64,000 bases of DNA from Isoetes taiwanensis (GCA_021234155.1 JAJEKV010000009.1:11850546-11914545), one strand, 5' to 3'; positions 31,664-44,399 are shown, counted from the first letter of the stretch. Numbers and translations are program-made. Notes: generated by a model not told the origin, from the sequence alone.

Positions 31664-34600
31664 CTATGCGAGCAACTTTGCTAAAGTAGTTTCAGATAGA
31701 ATTGGCTGAATCAAGGTCAAATCAGCCGCTGGATCTTTTCCTAATATCTTCATCAGAACATAGAACATATGTTTGCAAGGAGTATAATTGTTCTTCAATG
31801 CTTTGCTTTGAAACTCAGGGCAAGTGCAAGCAGGCTCTTTCTTGATGCTGACAGTATATGTTTGCCTCTCCCTCTCCAAAAGAAAATCAACATGCTGATT
31901 TACCTGTAGCACATATGGAGTTACACTAAGGTTACCCATATCTTTGCTCCTTTCCAAGTTCACTTCACACTGCCTACTTAATTTTGACCTCCTCTTAACC
32001 CGTTTACCATCTCGTCGCGTCGATGTTCTGAGAACGGGATGCTTGCCTCTTCTGTGTAGGATCTAGGGGCTAGGCTCCATAACATCTGTGTAAGCCCTCT
32101 AAGTTATACCCACCATTTTGAAGAACTTGAAGTTCATCCCATTGTGATGCATGTATCTGTTGCAAACTGGCCATAGAATAGGTCTTGGTGGGACCTCTTG
32201 TAAACTAGGATGTGGATACCATGTGCACTTTAAGTTATCTCCTGAGAACCGGAAGAAGCTGCTCACAATTACCACCCCTAAATGTTACGATACCATAAAA
32301 TGAAGGAAGCGGGTTGTAGATGTTATACCCTTGTTGACAAGCTTGTCACATTTTTTCCATTTATGCTTGTCCTCCCTTGACATTTGACTTTCTTTTCTTT
32401 GTAGTCCTTGAATAGCCAGTTAGTATTTGCAACTTTGCCTTTCTCTTATTAGGATGTCTTTACTATTGAGCAGTTTCTCTAACAGGATCATCTCTACCTA
32501 CTTCCTTATCACTATGGTTTTCCTTTGACTACTACCAGCTTTAAAATTCTTTCTTTTTTAGGTATAGTTTCCTTTCCTCCCGGTCTATTTATGCATCCCT
32601 TTTTTCTTATTCAAAAAGAGCCCTCGAGAGGCTTTGTACCACTATTAAGTCTATCTTGTAGCATCCAAGTCCCATACCGCCCTACGGATTGTGATCTAGA
32701 TATGATTTGTATTTTGTAAATCAAATAAACCGGAATATGTGAGAGGGTCTTCTTGTAACCGATTCATTCCCATGTCCGGATTCGAGAGATTTGTATCCGG
32801 AATATGTATTTTTGCTATACTTCATAAAATTCCCCATCTTGACCCTTTGATGCCACCATGATAACCACGAAGATAGCGCCATTGCATCGGTTTTGTTGTA
32901 TTTCGAAGCCACCGAAGAATAGGCGATATTGATTTTCTGCATCTTCATGGCTACAACTGAGCCTCCAACTTCTGCATTGGTCTAGGAAATATTGTCTACT
33001 TTCTGGGCTTAGATGCTTCTTTGTTTGCCTTTGCAAGCATTGTTCAAAGTGGAAAACACATGATCTTTCCTTTTCTAAATTTGGCTCACCTCCGAAGAAG
33101 ACTTCTCGGATTGCATTCCAATTTGCCTGGGCCTCGTCAGCCATAAATCCATGAAATTGTGCTGGTGGAAAGCCCTTACTTTTTAGCACTTTATTCATTT
33201 TTCTCCAGAACATCTTTTGAGATTCTACATCCTCCGTCTTCATTTCGCATATAGCAATTGTTTGTAGACCTCGTATCCTAGTAAACAATATAGATACATT
33301 GGATATCTTTGTGCAATAAATATATTTTATTTTGAGGTGTAGAAAGTATACTTACATAGGATCATATACATGATGAGGGCCATTGTTGTCCACCCATTTA
33401 TTAAGCAACATGATCAAAATGCACCCATGATGTTGCCAGATCTCCTGACGGACGCATTCGGTTCACCAAATCCATGCCCGAACCAGCCCCAATAGTTGAC
33501 ATCTTAAAGAAATAGCACCTTTCATATTGAGCATCATGCAACTGGTCCGGAAAATTTGAACCATGGAAGAACTCGTAACAACATCTCCTTTTTAAATACA
33601 AAATGCTACTTAGATCATCTTGGCATTGTCGATTTTTTTTTCTTGCATCATCAATCCACTTCCTCAACCTAGCATATACAAGAAAAGGAAGCTTAGTTTA
33701 CAACAATGAAGAAAATCCACACCTTAAAGCTCACCTTCTTTGATTGCATAGTGGTTCCAGTCGTAGCAATAGAACATCTACTTGTTTAGAGGTCATTTTG
33801 TTTATGTCTTCAACATCCACTTCCAGCAATATGCTTTTACATATTTCTTCCATGGCAATATTATTCTGAAGCTGCCTTGGAGCCATGTGCACAACTGAAG
33901 TAGGAGTACCATCAATAATGCTTTTCATTCTCTTAATTTCGAATCTTGAAAGTGCACGCCTGATTGGATGGGAGTGGATGCTTGTGTGTATAACAAGTCT
34001 AGTGTTTGGAAGACAATAATATATAGTAGCATCACATAGTGCAATACAATATGGCTGTTTCTTGCAATATGCGCAACTCACTGAACCATGCTCATCACTT
34101 ATAGGCCCAACATCTGGTCTGATATTCATAGAGCCCCTCCATTGAACGGAATTATGCTCCCCTTTACTAAGAAAGTAATCACAACAAGGATTCTGGCATT
34201 GTAGATGGCCTCCACAATATGCAAGCCTCACTGTGCCATCTAATGCAGGTGTACTCGTATGGCTATATGTTGTCCACATATGAGGATCTTGATTTTGCTG
34301 CATACCATCCATGCTACCTCCTGCTTCATGTTGGCTTGGTAATTCGAACACTACTTTGCCATCATAGTAAGGAGGCAAACATGTTACATTTACTGGCTCC
34401 TTTACTTCCATGAGTATCTTCTTTAACTTGCTATTACCACTCCGTAACAACATCTTTTTGAAGGTTGAGTTGCAACCTTTTAGGGAGTCTGAAGATGATG
34501 ATTCTGAGTCTACATTTACCACTCTACTACGTTTGTCAGACAACAAACTACCACATACCATCACATTGTTGCCAAAACATTCCTCTACAATATAACAACG

Positions 34601-34822
34601 CTTGCCTCCTTCATTTACAGATTCCTCTAATACGTTGCTCAGAAAGTTTGGACCATAGCCACTCTGAACAATACATAAAGCATCCTCTGGAAATTGGAAG
34701 AAAGTTGCAAGAGCATTACTATCCAGAATGCACATTTCCACTTGAGGAAAGGCATAGACATTTCTTGATCTCTTTCCCATGCCTTCACTGTAACGCGAGT
34801 AGCCATAGGAAAACTCCAACAA
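31664..34822 (-). pseudogene. MULE-type transposase-like gene with SWIM zinc finger
   Basis: Four minus-strand blocks. (1) 34822-33731: acidic/Ser-rich start, then CGGHLQCQNPCCDYF (zinc-binding) and CAYCKKQPYCIAL. (2) 33667-33401: KKNRQCQDDLSSILYLKRR and WVHFDHVA. (3) 33288-32815: LQTIAICEMKTEDVESQKMF then GFPPAQFHGFMADEAQANWN and CVFHFEQCLQRQTKKHL, the MULE catalytic-core region with MADEAQANW. (4) 31963-31664: CTCPEFQSK...CKHMFYVL, a CxCx(n)CxH SWIM finger. Gaps between blocks look like introns, that between 3 and 4 (~850 bp) perhaps a decayed insertion. I could not confirm all catalytic acids or every splice site; whether it is active is unknown. It is transcribed away from the methyltransferase-like gene. 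Confidence 0.72.
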
Positions 34823-34889
34823 GAACTCAAAGTTCTAGATAGAATGCGCGCGCTATAATATAAATAAACGATAAAATAATATACCATAA

Positions 34890-36240
34890 AAATTAGAAAT
34901 TAAGTAGCATATCCGTTATAACAAAAAAGTTACGTTATTATTAGTTTTGGTGGCTTGAGGCACCTGCCCGTAAAAATGGAATATGAATTTTAAAACATGG
35001 CTAACGAATAGTATTAGTTATCGAATAATGATTATTATTAATAACGAATATGATATTAGTTGTATTAATGGAAGATTCACATGAGCTCCTAAAATAGCAG
35101 CAGCAAGGGCAGTGGGCGTGACCGGCGGTGCAGCAGAATCGATTTCTCTTCCAGCTGCTGCAGTTTCGCTGATGGGTATACGCGGGACTGCTAAAAAATT
35201 TGCAGTGCTGCTATAAAATTTGCAGCGCTGCCCAGAATGTCACGCTCTGTTGCAGCCAGCATTTTTTGCTTTTTATGCATGTGAATAGAGCATAAGTGGC
35301 TATTAGTTGTAACTATTACGTGGCTATTAAGTGTAAGTTGTATTAAGTGTATTAGTTGTAATAGTTGTATTAAGTGTAATAGTTGTATTAAGTGTAATAG
35401 TTGTAACTAATTAGGTGGCTTTTAAGTTGTAATTAATTAAGTGGCTTGTATTTGTATTAGTGAAAATAATGTCCCTAAAATATGTGACTTTGAAAAAAAA
35501 GAAATATAGAAAACACAAAACTGAGCTTCAACATAAAACTGAGCAATCCGGCATGGTTCATGAGCAGTCGGCGCCGACTGGGATATTTCTGAGCCGGCAA
35601 GCCATGAGGTAAGATTTCTGTTCTGTTTTCTTACCTTTTTTTATTTTTTTTTGTTCGGCAACTCTTCTGGTCGGTCGGCACCGACTGGCTTATTCTGCTG
35701 TAAGTTCCCGACCAGTAGTTTATCCTCTGCATTTTTATCCCTGGTCGGCGCCGACTGGTTCTTCTGTAAGTTTAAACCTCTGTAAGCAGCAACAAGCACC
35801 AAACCTCTGTAAGTCCTAGTCGGCGCCGACTGAGGTAAATACCTCTGCAAAAAAATGATTTAAATATCTCTGTGGGTTGTAACCTGTAAATAGCTCTGCA
35901 AAAACCTGTAAATACCTCTGCAAAATACCTCTGTAAAAGCAAAACCAGAGAACCATTTGGTCGATCATGACTGGTCGATCATTTGGTCGGCGCCGACTGA
36001 GGTAAATACCTCTGCAAATATCTCTATGGGTTGCAAATATCTCTGAAGTAAGGAATAATCTGTGGCCATTAGATTGCTGAAATTAAATTGCTACATCCTT
36101 ATCTGAAGTAATTAAGTATTTCGAATTCATGGATCTTCATAACATCTTCTAAGATAAGAGCAGTTGTCTTCTTGTATGTATAATGTGCATTTCATTTCCT
36201 GCTTTGTTCATTTCAAACTCCAATTTACACATTTCTATTT
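34890..36240. other. Divergent intergenic region with GTCGGCGCCGAC palindromes
   Basis: It separates the start sides of two divergent cargo genes. Five copies of (C/A/G)GTCGGCGCCGACTG-type palindrome lie at 35565, 35673 (one change), 35743, 35818 and 35985, with ACCTCTGCAAA and GAGGTAAATACCTCTG words among them. A ~15-bp degenerate repeat (TATTAAGTGTAATAGTTG) lies at 35290-35420. This could be a shared promoter/operator or a nested repeat. Confidence 0.7.
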
Positions 36241-36264
36241 TAATTTATGTAGACTATTGGCATG

Positions 36265-39200
36265 GTAGAGACCAGAAATAGAGCTTCCTCTTTTGTGTAC
36301 AAGTACTTGGATAAGGAGCCACGGAGACGTTCATCAAAAAAGATGTCTGACTCTAATACAGATGATAGTGATAGTGGTGCTAAAAGTCCAAGGGCTGATG
36401 CAAATTCTAGTGTTGCACATGAAGAGCAAATACATGAAACTTTATCCAGCAAACAGACTCTGATTGCCATGATACTACAGAGCATGATTCGGCAGACCTG
36501 AATGTCATTACACCTGAGCATGACAAGCCAGCAAGTAAAGATACTTCCAAATCAAGAAGGAAAGGGAAAAAAAAGGCAAAAGAAGATGAAGATATGGAGA
36601 CTCTGGAATTTCCCAAGACATTCACAATGCAGATGATTTCTGACACACTCCAGGAGTTAAGAATTGTGCGCAGGACCGCTCCACCGTTAATTCCTCTATG
36701 TAGAATAATGTTGAATCAGGCAGTCAGAATCATTAACAAGGAAGCTAAATCATTGAGAGAAACATTACGAGTTGATGGTTATGTAATGGAGAAGGGGAGC
36801 TTCATTTTGTCTGTCACCACTGCAGTAGGTACTCATTGCCCAATCACGGACCAAATAATGAGCACTTGGGATGCATATTGGTTAGAGGAAAACCAACGCT
36901 TGAGTGAGCTTGCAGAAAATGAAGAATGGAAAGATTTAAGTGGCAAAATGTTTTTATGCTGGGATGGGAATCACCGAACCGATGCTTGGATGCAAGAGAT
37001 TAAAGATCGCTATTCACTTGTGCGTAGTATGCATTTCTCGGTCCAGGCAACATTTGTTCAAATTGATGCACAAAAAGAGGCGGCACTTGTTAGAGCAATG
37101 AGCAGGATAAACGAGTAAGTATTTATTTGTTTTGTGTGAGGCTATATTGTGTATTTATGTTTGTACTTATTACCAATAGTTTTATGATTATGATAAAGGC
37201 TCAATGAAGCGGGAATTGTGCGTACAAAGCTTAAAGACATTCTATATGGAGTGCACAGGATGACGATGTCTAATTTGTCAAATTTTATTCAACATATTCC
37301 TGTTGATGAGCTTCAGAGAATGAGAGCACAAGAGGTCAAAGCAATGGGGATGGAACCATGGTATCCTCATACACGTTACATACTAGCTAGGATTTTGTAT
37401 CAGGTAAAGGTTTGAAAATTAATAAGATTCTTGCATACTACAGTACTATTTACCAGGTTTATATTTTCTTGAATTTACAGTCTCAATTGAGAATGAAATT
37501 GAGGAAGCCATATCTGACTACAAAACGAGTCTTAGTCTTGAAGAAGCAAAGGTCAAAGCAGAAAAGGACGTGAAGACGAAGTGGGTGAAGAAAATGGGAA
37601 AGTACTTGGCAATACTAAATCCTGAACTTGGTAATGATTGGATTAATTTGGTCACTAGCAAGGAACTAGAAAACTCATATTTGCGTTTGACTATTGAGAA
37701 ACTGTATGACCTTACTAGAGCTAAAGTTGATCCACCTGTAAGAGTTTGAATTGGATGACTGCAAACATAGCTATTGTGCATAGCTTTAAGGTTCCCAACA
37801 ATGACAAAGAGTTTCATGATTGGGTGAAGAAGGAGACATGGTTGGAGCATCTTTTGGTGAAAACAAAAGACACACTAGATTCAATCCTTGAGGAAGATAA
37901 CTTAGTCATCAACCATGGTGGCAAGGATCTAGTTAAATGGTTTCGGGAGTTCAAGCTAAAATACAGGCAAGTGATGTTCAAAGCTTATGAAAGAAGCATG
38001 TCCATAACTTCCAAGTTAGAGGATGCTATTGAGATCAAGAGAGCAGCACAACGAGTTTGCTTCAGGCAAGAATTTTTATTTCTTTGTTTCACTTTTTTTA
38101 TATATATTATTATAGTTAATAATATTACTTATCATACTTACATTCATCTCATGTCTTTTTTATGTGTGAAGAATAAGTACATTGCTATTATGCCGCTATT
38201 GGTAGCTGGATGGGCCACATCAAAAGGTGTTGAGTCTATGTATTCTAGCAAGGGAAACTTGGATAGGACATGTGGCTTAACTGAATTTGAGATATGTAAT
38301 TGTCCATGGTGGATTGACTTTCCACAAGGGAAAATTCCAGAAGAAGAAAAGAAGATGCATAAGAATATGGTTTCATCTACAGCAGCAAAGAAAGATGATG
38401 CGCCATTGCCAGAAAAGAAAAGGAAAAGAAAAATTTATGGTCAAACATTGAAAGGTAAAGAAGGAGATTCTGACGTTGAAATTGATTTGTTTACGGATAC
38501 CAAACTATCAAGTTTTGCTGGAAAGGTAACATATGCAAATGTTTCTTTGACTCTGGTATCTCAGGATGTCTCTGAGATTGCAAGAAGTATTAACATGAAG
38601 GGTGAAACTAGTTTCAAGAAAATAAGGGAGATTGCAAGACAAAATAAGGGACATGTTTATAAAAGAGGAGGAGTGAGCAGGAATTGGGAGTCACATCTGG
38701 TGTTATTAGACTTCCCAACGAATGAAATGCCAACTATTGGGCACTCCACACTACCAAAGTGGAATATATGTACAACGCAGCTAGTTGGAGATGCCTTTAC
38801 ATTGGCTACATTATGCATTGATGATGATGGGGTTGTTGTATGCTTGTGTTTAGCTGGCCAATTAAGCATGTTGGATGGCCATGCCAGAAAATATAGTTTG
38901 GAAAGACGTCGATTGTATTGCTTGACAAACAGAGATCCACTTGGCACCACAAAGGATGTTATGGGAAATATGACATATCATTGGTGTTATCTTGCAGTTT
39001 ATAGTAGAGTGGGCATTGACTTTGGGTAGTTCAATGCAGAAGTATTTTCTATGAAGGATTTGAATCAAAACAGTAGCTTGCTACATCATGTGCTTCATCG
39101 AGAAGAGAGATTACCATTACCCGATACGGCGCACTCTAGATTTGGATTGGAGAGATCTGTTAGACTCATGGAGTTCCTCTTACACTGTTTTTGTCCTAAT

Positions 39201-39656
39201 GGTGGCTTCGTGTTAGATCTTTTTGCTGGCAGAGGTTCTATGATGGAAGCATGCGCAATTCACGGTGCACATTATTATGGAATAGAGAATGACGATGAGC
39301 TCGTGGACTTGGTGAGGTCACTTCGTGGATGCATGAAAAGAGAGGAAGCATTGCATGATGCTGATTCCGACGGGGAATCTAGTGATGTGCATGTCGAAGA
39401 TGTGGATGAACCTTCAGACTAGTTAGTGAGTTGGCATATATCTAACTTCATTGTCATTAAAAATTTCCCTTCATGTAGTGGATGTTATTATATTAAATTC
39501 TCCACGTTAATGACATTATACGTTTACCCTTGCAGTGTCCTTCCATCTTATGCAGAGGACGTAGCTCAGAGGATGTCATTAATTTCTTCTCCAACACATA
39601 AACAGAGAAAGCAGCGAAGATGTTTATTTATAGATGATGAAGCTATAGTTGATTAG
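36265..39656 (+). pseudogene. ParB-like / N4-N6 DNA-methyltransferase-like gene, decayed
   Basis: Exons in order: 36265-37118 (acidic and Lys-rich start, then KMFLCWDGNHRTDAWMQEIK, whose DGNHR resembles the ParB DGxHR motif), GTAAGT intron, 37200-37403 (GIVRTKLKDILYG...), 37481-37749, 37746-38064, 38171-39029 and 39030-39422. The 38171 block has HLVLLDFPTNE, aligning by position with the DPPY catalytic box, then strands FTLATLCIDDDGVVVCLCLA. The last has GGFVLDLFAGRGSMMEACAI then HYYGIENDD, the SAM-binding motif of beta-class amino-methyltransferases. A 3' exon at 39536-39656 is possible. Breaks: a frame change near 36455, another near 37745, and a TAG at 39027-39029 between FG and FNAEVF. 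DFPT instead of DPPY/NPPY suggests lost or altered catalysis. Motif order IV then I fits the beta class. Origin is unclear. Confidence 0.62.
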
Positions 39657-39696
39657 TATTCTTGTCTTTTGGTCTTTTCTCCAACAATATTAATTT

Positions 39697-42010
39697 TCAA
39701 GAAGGCACGCTTTGTTGCTGAGCACCAGAAGCAAATGTTTGAATTACTGCTACGTGAACCTCGGACCTTCTGGCGCAAAATATTATATCGACCACCTCCT
39801 ACCCTTGGACATATTTCTATGCAGCAATGGGATGAGCGATTGGTCCACTTATATGATCATCCTGGGGTCCTTAATTCTGTGCCTCCTTTGGTAGGTGATA
39901 TTCTTCAATTCACAGAGGAGGAAGTCAAAGAAGGATTGCGGCATCTATCTAATGGCAAGTCTCCTGATCTTCAAGGTTTGCAAGCAGAATTGCTTAAATG
40001 GGGGGGTCCGCTATTGCTTCCAATCATCACTACTCTTTTAAATCAAGCTTTGCAAGAAGGCTTGCCAGAAACTTGGGCTGTCAGTAAGGTCGTACCAATT
40101 TACAAAGCAGGTGATAAGCATGACCCTTCTAATTATCGCATGATCATGGTAAGTTCCATATTTTCAAAGCTCTTAGCCAGTCTTACCGGAAGCGATTGAC
40201 ATCATGGGCGTAACATCTTGGGTATGCGTCTTTGTAGGGACAAAGCGTGCTTTCGTCCATGCCATTCTACAATAGACCATATTTTCACATTATGCATGCT
40301 TATTGAACATAGTCGAAGTTTGAAACAAGACCTCTATATATGCTTTGTAGATTTTACTTACGCTTTTGATACAAGATTACCGCCGAGCTTCTTTGGCGGC
40401 TTTGCGGTGCACTTGGGTTCCACAAGATCTTCAAAATGCGGTTTATCGGCTCTATGAAAGGGTTTTTGCTAAATTTCCAAAGATCGGGTACTCAAATCAC
40501 TAGCAATATTGGAGTTCGGCGGGGTTGCCCTTTATCTCCTACACTTTTGGCTTGTACATTGATCAATTGGAAGAATGGCTTGATAATCATGGCGGAGGAG
40601 GTCCACATTTGGCACACTATATCATTAGGCAACTTATATATATCCGATGATGTTTCACTACGGCACATACTGCCGCTAGTATGCAAAGAACATTTACATG
40701 CTCGCTGCGGTTTACGTGAGAACACAGTCTGCGTGTTAATCGCAAAAGACCAAGCTTTTGGTAGTTCAATCTTCTCGCACAATGTTCCCCTATGCACTAT
40801 GATAGCCGGAAGTTGAAGTTGTAGATAGCTACAAGTATCTTGGTGTAGAATTACGTAAGAACACACTCACGGGAACAAAGTGTATTACCAAGCGGGTGGT
40901 CACTGGATGGAGAGCACTCTATGCAATGCAAAACAATTGTTTTCGCAGAAAATTCATGATTGGCCACGGAAAGCCCACTTGTTTGGGCTTTGGTAGAGCT
41001 GCTTTTTCTTGTATGGTTCTCAAGTGTGGGGGCACGCCATTAGTGCTAGTGCTTGGGAGAGCTTGGAGCGGGTGCAAAAGTCCTTTCTCACTTACGGCCT
41101 TGGAGTTAAAAAGAACGGTGCCCTATGCTATTCTTTTACAAGAGACAGGTTTTTGGCCTCTTCAACATTCTCGCCATGAAGCGCCATCTCCACTATATCT
41201 CGCAAGGTGCACCACATGGGCGATGTTAGGTATCCCGTTTCTTGCACTTGCCATGGTCAATCTCCTCGGGCGTTTGAAACGATGTTGGAAAGAGCATTGC
41301 ACTACATGGTTTGCACGTTGGGGAACAACTGCAACCCGAGCACCGCCGATGCTTGCCAGGTCTGATCCCGAGCTTTTGCAACAATATCTTAATGGTCGTT
41401 TTTTCTCAAAAGATATGGGACGCTTTGATTACTTTGGCCCAAGTGAAAATGGGTCATTATCATGCACACATAAATCCCACTTTGGCACCAGGGCCCCAAG
41501 CTTATTTGCTTGCTTCATTGTCCAGAACAAGCTTGTAGCTATTGCATCAATTCGCACGGGGGTCCCACAGCTCTCTGGATTGAGACAGTAGATGGGAGCG
41601 GCCGCAATTGCCGCGAAGCGAGACTATGTGCTGTTGCCGATTCACGAGTTATTGAAGATGAAAGCCATACTCTTACGAAAGGTTTGCTTTTGAGATAGTC
41701 CGAATCATTTTTTCGACCTTAGCATTCCATTCCACGCTTCCACAACTTCTCGGTAGCACCATCCGTGCATGACTTGGCATTATACATACTTGAGGTTCTA
41801 GATAAACGTCCGCAATTACTGAGCCCTCAGTAGTCATTATCTAAGCTTGTCTAGTATCATCATTACTGCAAAGGTTTTTCCCTTGAAAACCTTTCGAGGC
41901 AGGGGTTTTTTAATCCTAGTAGTAATGATTGTACTAGCCCATTGTATGGGTCCCATGACCTATTGGTCTTCGTGGACGTTAAAAAAAAACTATTCTATTC
42001 TATTCTTATG
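39697..42010 (+). mobile_element. LINE family D copy nested in the CACTA element
   Basis: Frames encode FVAEHQKQMFELLLREPRTF then WDERLVHLYDHPG, GLRHLSNGKSPDLQGLQAEL (RT motif 1) and VVPIYKAGDKHDPSNYRMI; then DFTYAFDT (palm), GVRRGCPLSPTLL, YISDDVSL (from YADD), and later KRTVPYAILLQETGFWPL and a zinc-knuckle-like end. The 3' end has CCTTGAAAACCTTTCGAGGC, GTTTTTTAATCC, ATGGGTCCCATG, CTTCGTGGACG and a TATTC repeat tail. Multiple stops and frameshifts. Truncated just upstream of RT, with no endonuclease. Confidence 0.82.
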
Positions 42011-42483
42011 TGTTACTATTTTCGTGCTTACTAGATCTCCTTCTATATTACTATGCACATTAACATAAAGCATTACTTTTCGAAACTTCTACATATTTTG
42101 CTATACTACTGTAGTCTATTGCATGGAAGCACGCATCAAGATGCCTTTGGTTTCTTTTTTGGAATTTCTCTTATTTCTAATTTCATTTCAATACTAATCT
42201 AATTTCTATATAGTGAAAGATGTAATAGTTGGCACCACAATCTTAGATCATTGAAAGATGACTAGTTGACCCCACAATCTTAAATCATTCATATGAAGAT
42301 TGTTGGTTTACATACAATGTTAAAGAAAAAAACCAAACTGCCCAACCAAAAAGACCCTAGAAAAAAAATTTCCCCATGCTAGGATCTTCTCTCACTTCGT
42401 TTCTCAATTTAGTTCTGAAAAATCAGCAAGAAGATCCATAAGAAAAATTTATAGCAAGATATGTAATATAGCAATACACTAAC

Positions 42484-42713
42484 CTGTAGTGATTCCATCT
42501 CTGACCAAGTCTTTTTAATACATCACGCTTAGAGAACCCTACACCATAATGCGCCTTTAACTCAGCAATCACACGCGCCTTATGGCTCTTCTTCACCCTT
42601 GGCCATATTTGATGAATGTCATGGCAATGAAACTTCATATACTCTGCTGCTGAGTTCATAAATTTTTTTCCTGCGCTATCCATATGGATTTGCCCACCTC
42701 CATTAACACATAC
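42484..42713 (-). pseudogene. En/Spm-type (plant transposase) exon
   Basis: Between a CAG acceptor and a CAG|GTTAGT donor the minus strand encodes HMDSAGKKFMNSAAEYMKFH then IHQIWPRVKKSHKARVIAEL, KAHYGVGF and VLKRLGQRWNHYR. The pattern W..V....K..V...L...F......VLKxLGxxWxxYR resembles the plant En/Spm/PTTA N-terminal domain, fitting its place inside a CACTA element. The rest of the protein is not found. Confidence 0.55.
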
Positions 42714-42818
42714 CTGATTATTCAAAAGATTATAAATACAAAACATATGTACAAAGCAAAATATTTGTATAAAACATGACTGACTGATAGTCTGCAGCCG
42801 CCCCATTCAAGATCAGAA

Positions 42819-43440
42819 TTGCAGCAGCACCTTACAAGATTAGAATCTGCTGTAACATATTCACAATCTGCCCATTTGTTAAGTTCACACATTTTACAGA
42901 GCAATTTAAAAAAAAAAGATGAAGTGATAGAAACAAGAAAAATAGTTTGTGCTGTGGCAAATGAAGTAAATGTACAGGCATCTAATAAAGAAGCTAGTAT
43001 TGAGTCCAGTAAAAAAAAAGATGACAACCAAATGCAAACTATTAACAAGAGAGAAGCAGTTGAAGTTCAGAGAATGAGTGATCCAAGTGAGCTGCACAAA
43101 AAAGAGGGAACCACATAGAGTTGGTAGAAGCGCAAAACCAGTTGAACACTAATGCTGAGGTGCAAGATGTTGACAAGAGGAAGGAGACAACCAGCGACCC
43201 CACAGAGCTGAAATGGAGCAAGAATTTAGGGCAAAAGATGAACAGATTGACCATCCAGAAGAAGTAGAACCTTGTCTGGCAGAGATGTCTAATGATGGAG
43301 ATAGAACAAAAACGGCATCCACTGCTGAGATGGAATGTATTGCTACTCAGGAGGAACGTGAATAGAGTGCAACAGAAGAGGCACAACAAAGCCTAACAAA
43401 GGTAGACGAGGAACAAGTTTGCAAATGGTTTCCAAAGGCA
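42819..43440 (+). pseudogene. Charged, repeat-like coding remnant
   Basis: A Lys/Glu-rich frame (SNLKKKDEVIETRKIVCAVA, then VQASNKEASIESSKKKDDN and REAVEVQRMSD) is followed after a frame change by VDKRKETTSDPTELK. It looks like a coiled-coil region, possibly of a TNPA-like protein. It is not recognised beyond composition. Confidence 0.4.
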
Positions 43441-43680
43441 TAGTTTGCAATGTATTTCAATGGTTTTTTCAATGGTTTCATATTGGGCATATTAGGGTTT
43501 TTCAATGGTTTCATAGGTGGTTTTTTTCAATGGTTTCATATTAGGCATATTAGGTTTTTTCAATGGTTTCATATTAGGTTTGTTTTTCAATGTTCACATT
43601 AGGCATTAAATTTTCGATGGTTTCCAAAGGCCTAGTTTGCCATGTATTTCAATGGTTTCATATTACGCATTAAGAAGTGC
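43423..43680. repeat. TTTTTCAATGGTTTCATATTAGGC tandem-like array
   Basis: The ~20-40 bp unit TTTCAATGGTTTCATATTAG (with variants) recurs at least six times. The array is bracketed by two copies of a ~50-bp block with GTTTCCAAAGGC and TAGTTTGCxATGTATTTCAAT (43424, 43618). Confidence 0.8.
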
Positions 43681-44312
43681 GAGAATAGAATGATTTTAAA
43701 TCTTGATGATTATAGGTGCAACTCATCTTCATCATCCTCTTATGAGAGTGATTCAGACGATAAGTTTTTCGACCAAAAGGCACATTGTTGGTGCAGAGAG
43801 TGTGCTGGCAGTAGACAACTAACTTTTGACATCCGAGAGCAACATAGGTTATCATATGGATGGTGTACGAATGCACCCACTCCGAACATGAATGCAGATC
43901 GAGTAAACGTTGAAAAGTTGAGGTAACTGCAGTTTATCTACTATTGTTTATTAGAAAATGATATATATGTTTTATTTGTAGGAATTTGATAATTCTTTAC
44001 ATGGAGATTTTGCTCCGTAGCCTGGTCTAGTAGACATTATTCATCAGTTCCTTCCAACAAATGAGGCCCTACCTATTGATGGCAGGTGATTGGGTAGAAA
44101 ATCACGATTCAATTGATGAGGATAATCCACTTGAGAATGTGCTACGTCAATCAATGGATTCACCAAATCATCAGATTGTAGATTATGATGACGATGATGA
44201 AAATGAAGAAATTGGTATTGTGCCTCGACATTTATTGCATCTACAACTTGGTGATGATGAACTAGATGATATTGCACATGACATAAGAGATGAAGTGGCA
44301 AGTAAGATTTAG
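43642..44312 (+). pseudogene. CACTA TNPD-like N-terminal remnant
   Basis: The first block reads SSYESDSDDKFFDQKAHCW then CRECAGSRQLTFDIREQHRL and SYGWCTN, with a CxxC...H arrangement like the zinc region that opens plant CACTA TNPD proteins. After an intron-like gap (donor GAGGTAACT at 43921) comes PYLLMAGDWVENHDSIDE then an acidic DYDDDDENEEIG stretch and HLLHLQLGDDELDDIAHDI. It stops just before the right subterminal repeats; the catalytic part is absent. The assignment rests on position and weak similarity. Confidence 0.42.
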
Positions 44313-44399
44313 CCAGTATAAGACCTTTTTTTAACAAGACTATTGTTATGTACTTTGCTATAAAATTGAATTAGTTTGAGGTGCTATAAATGGGGGACA

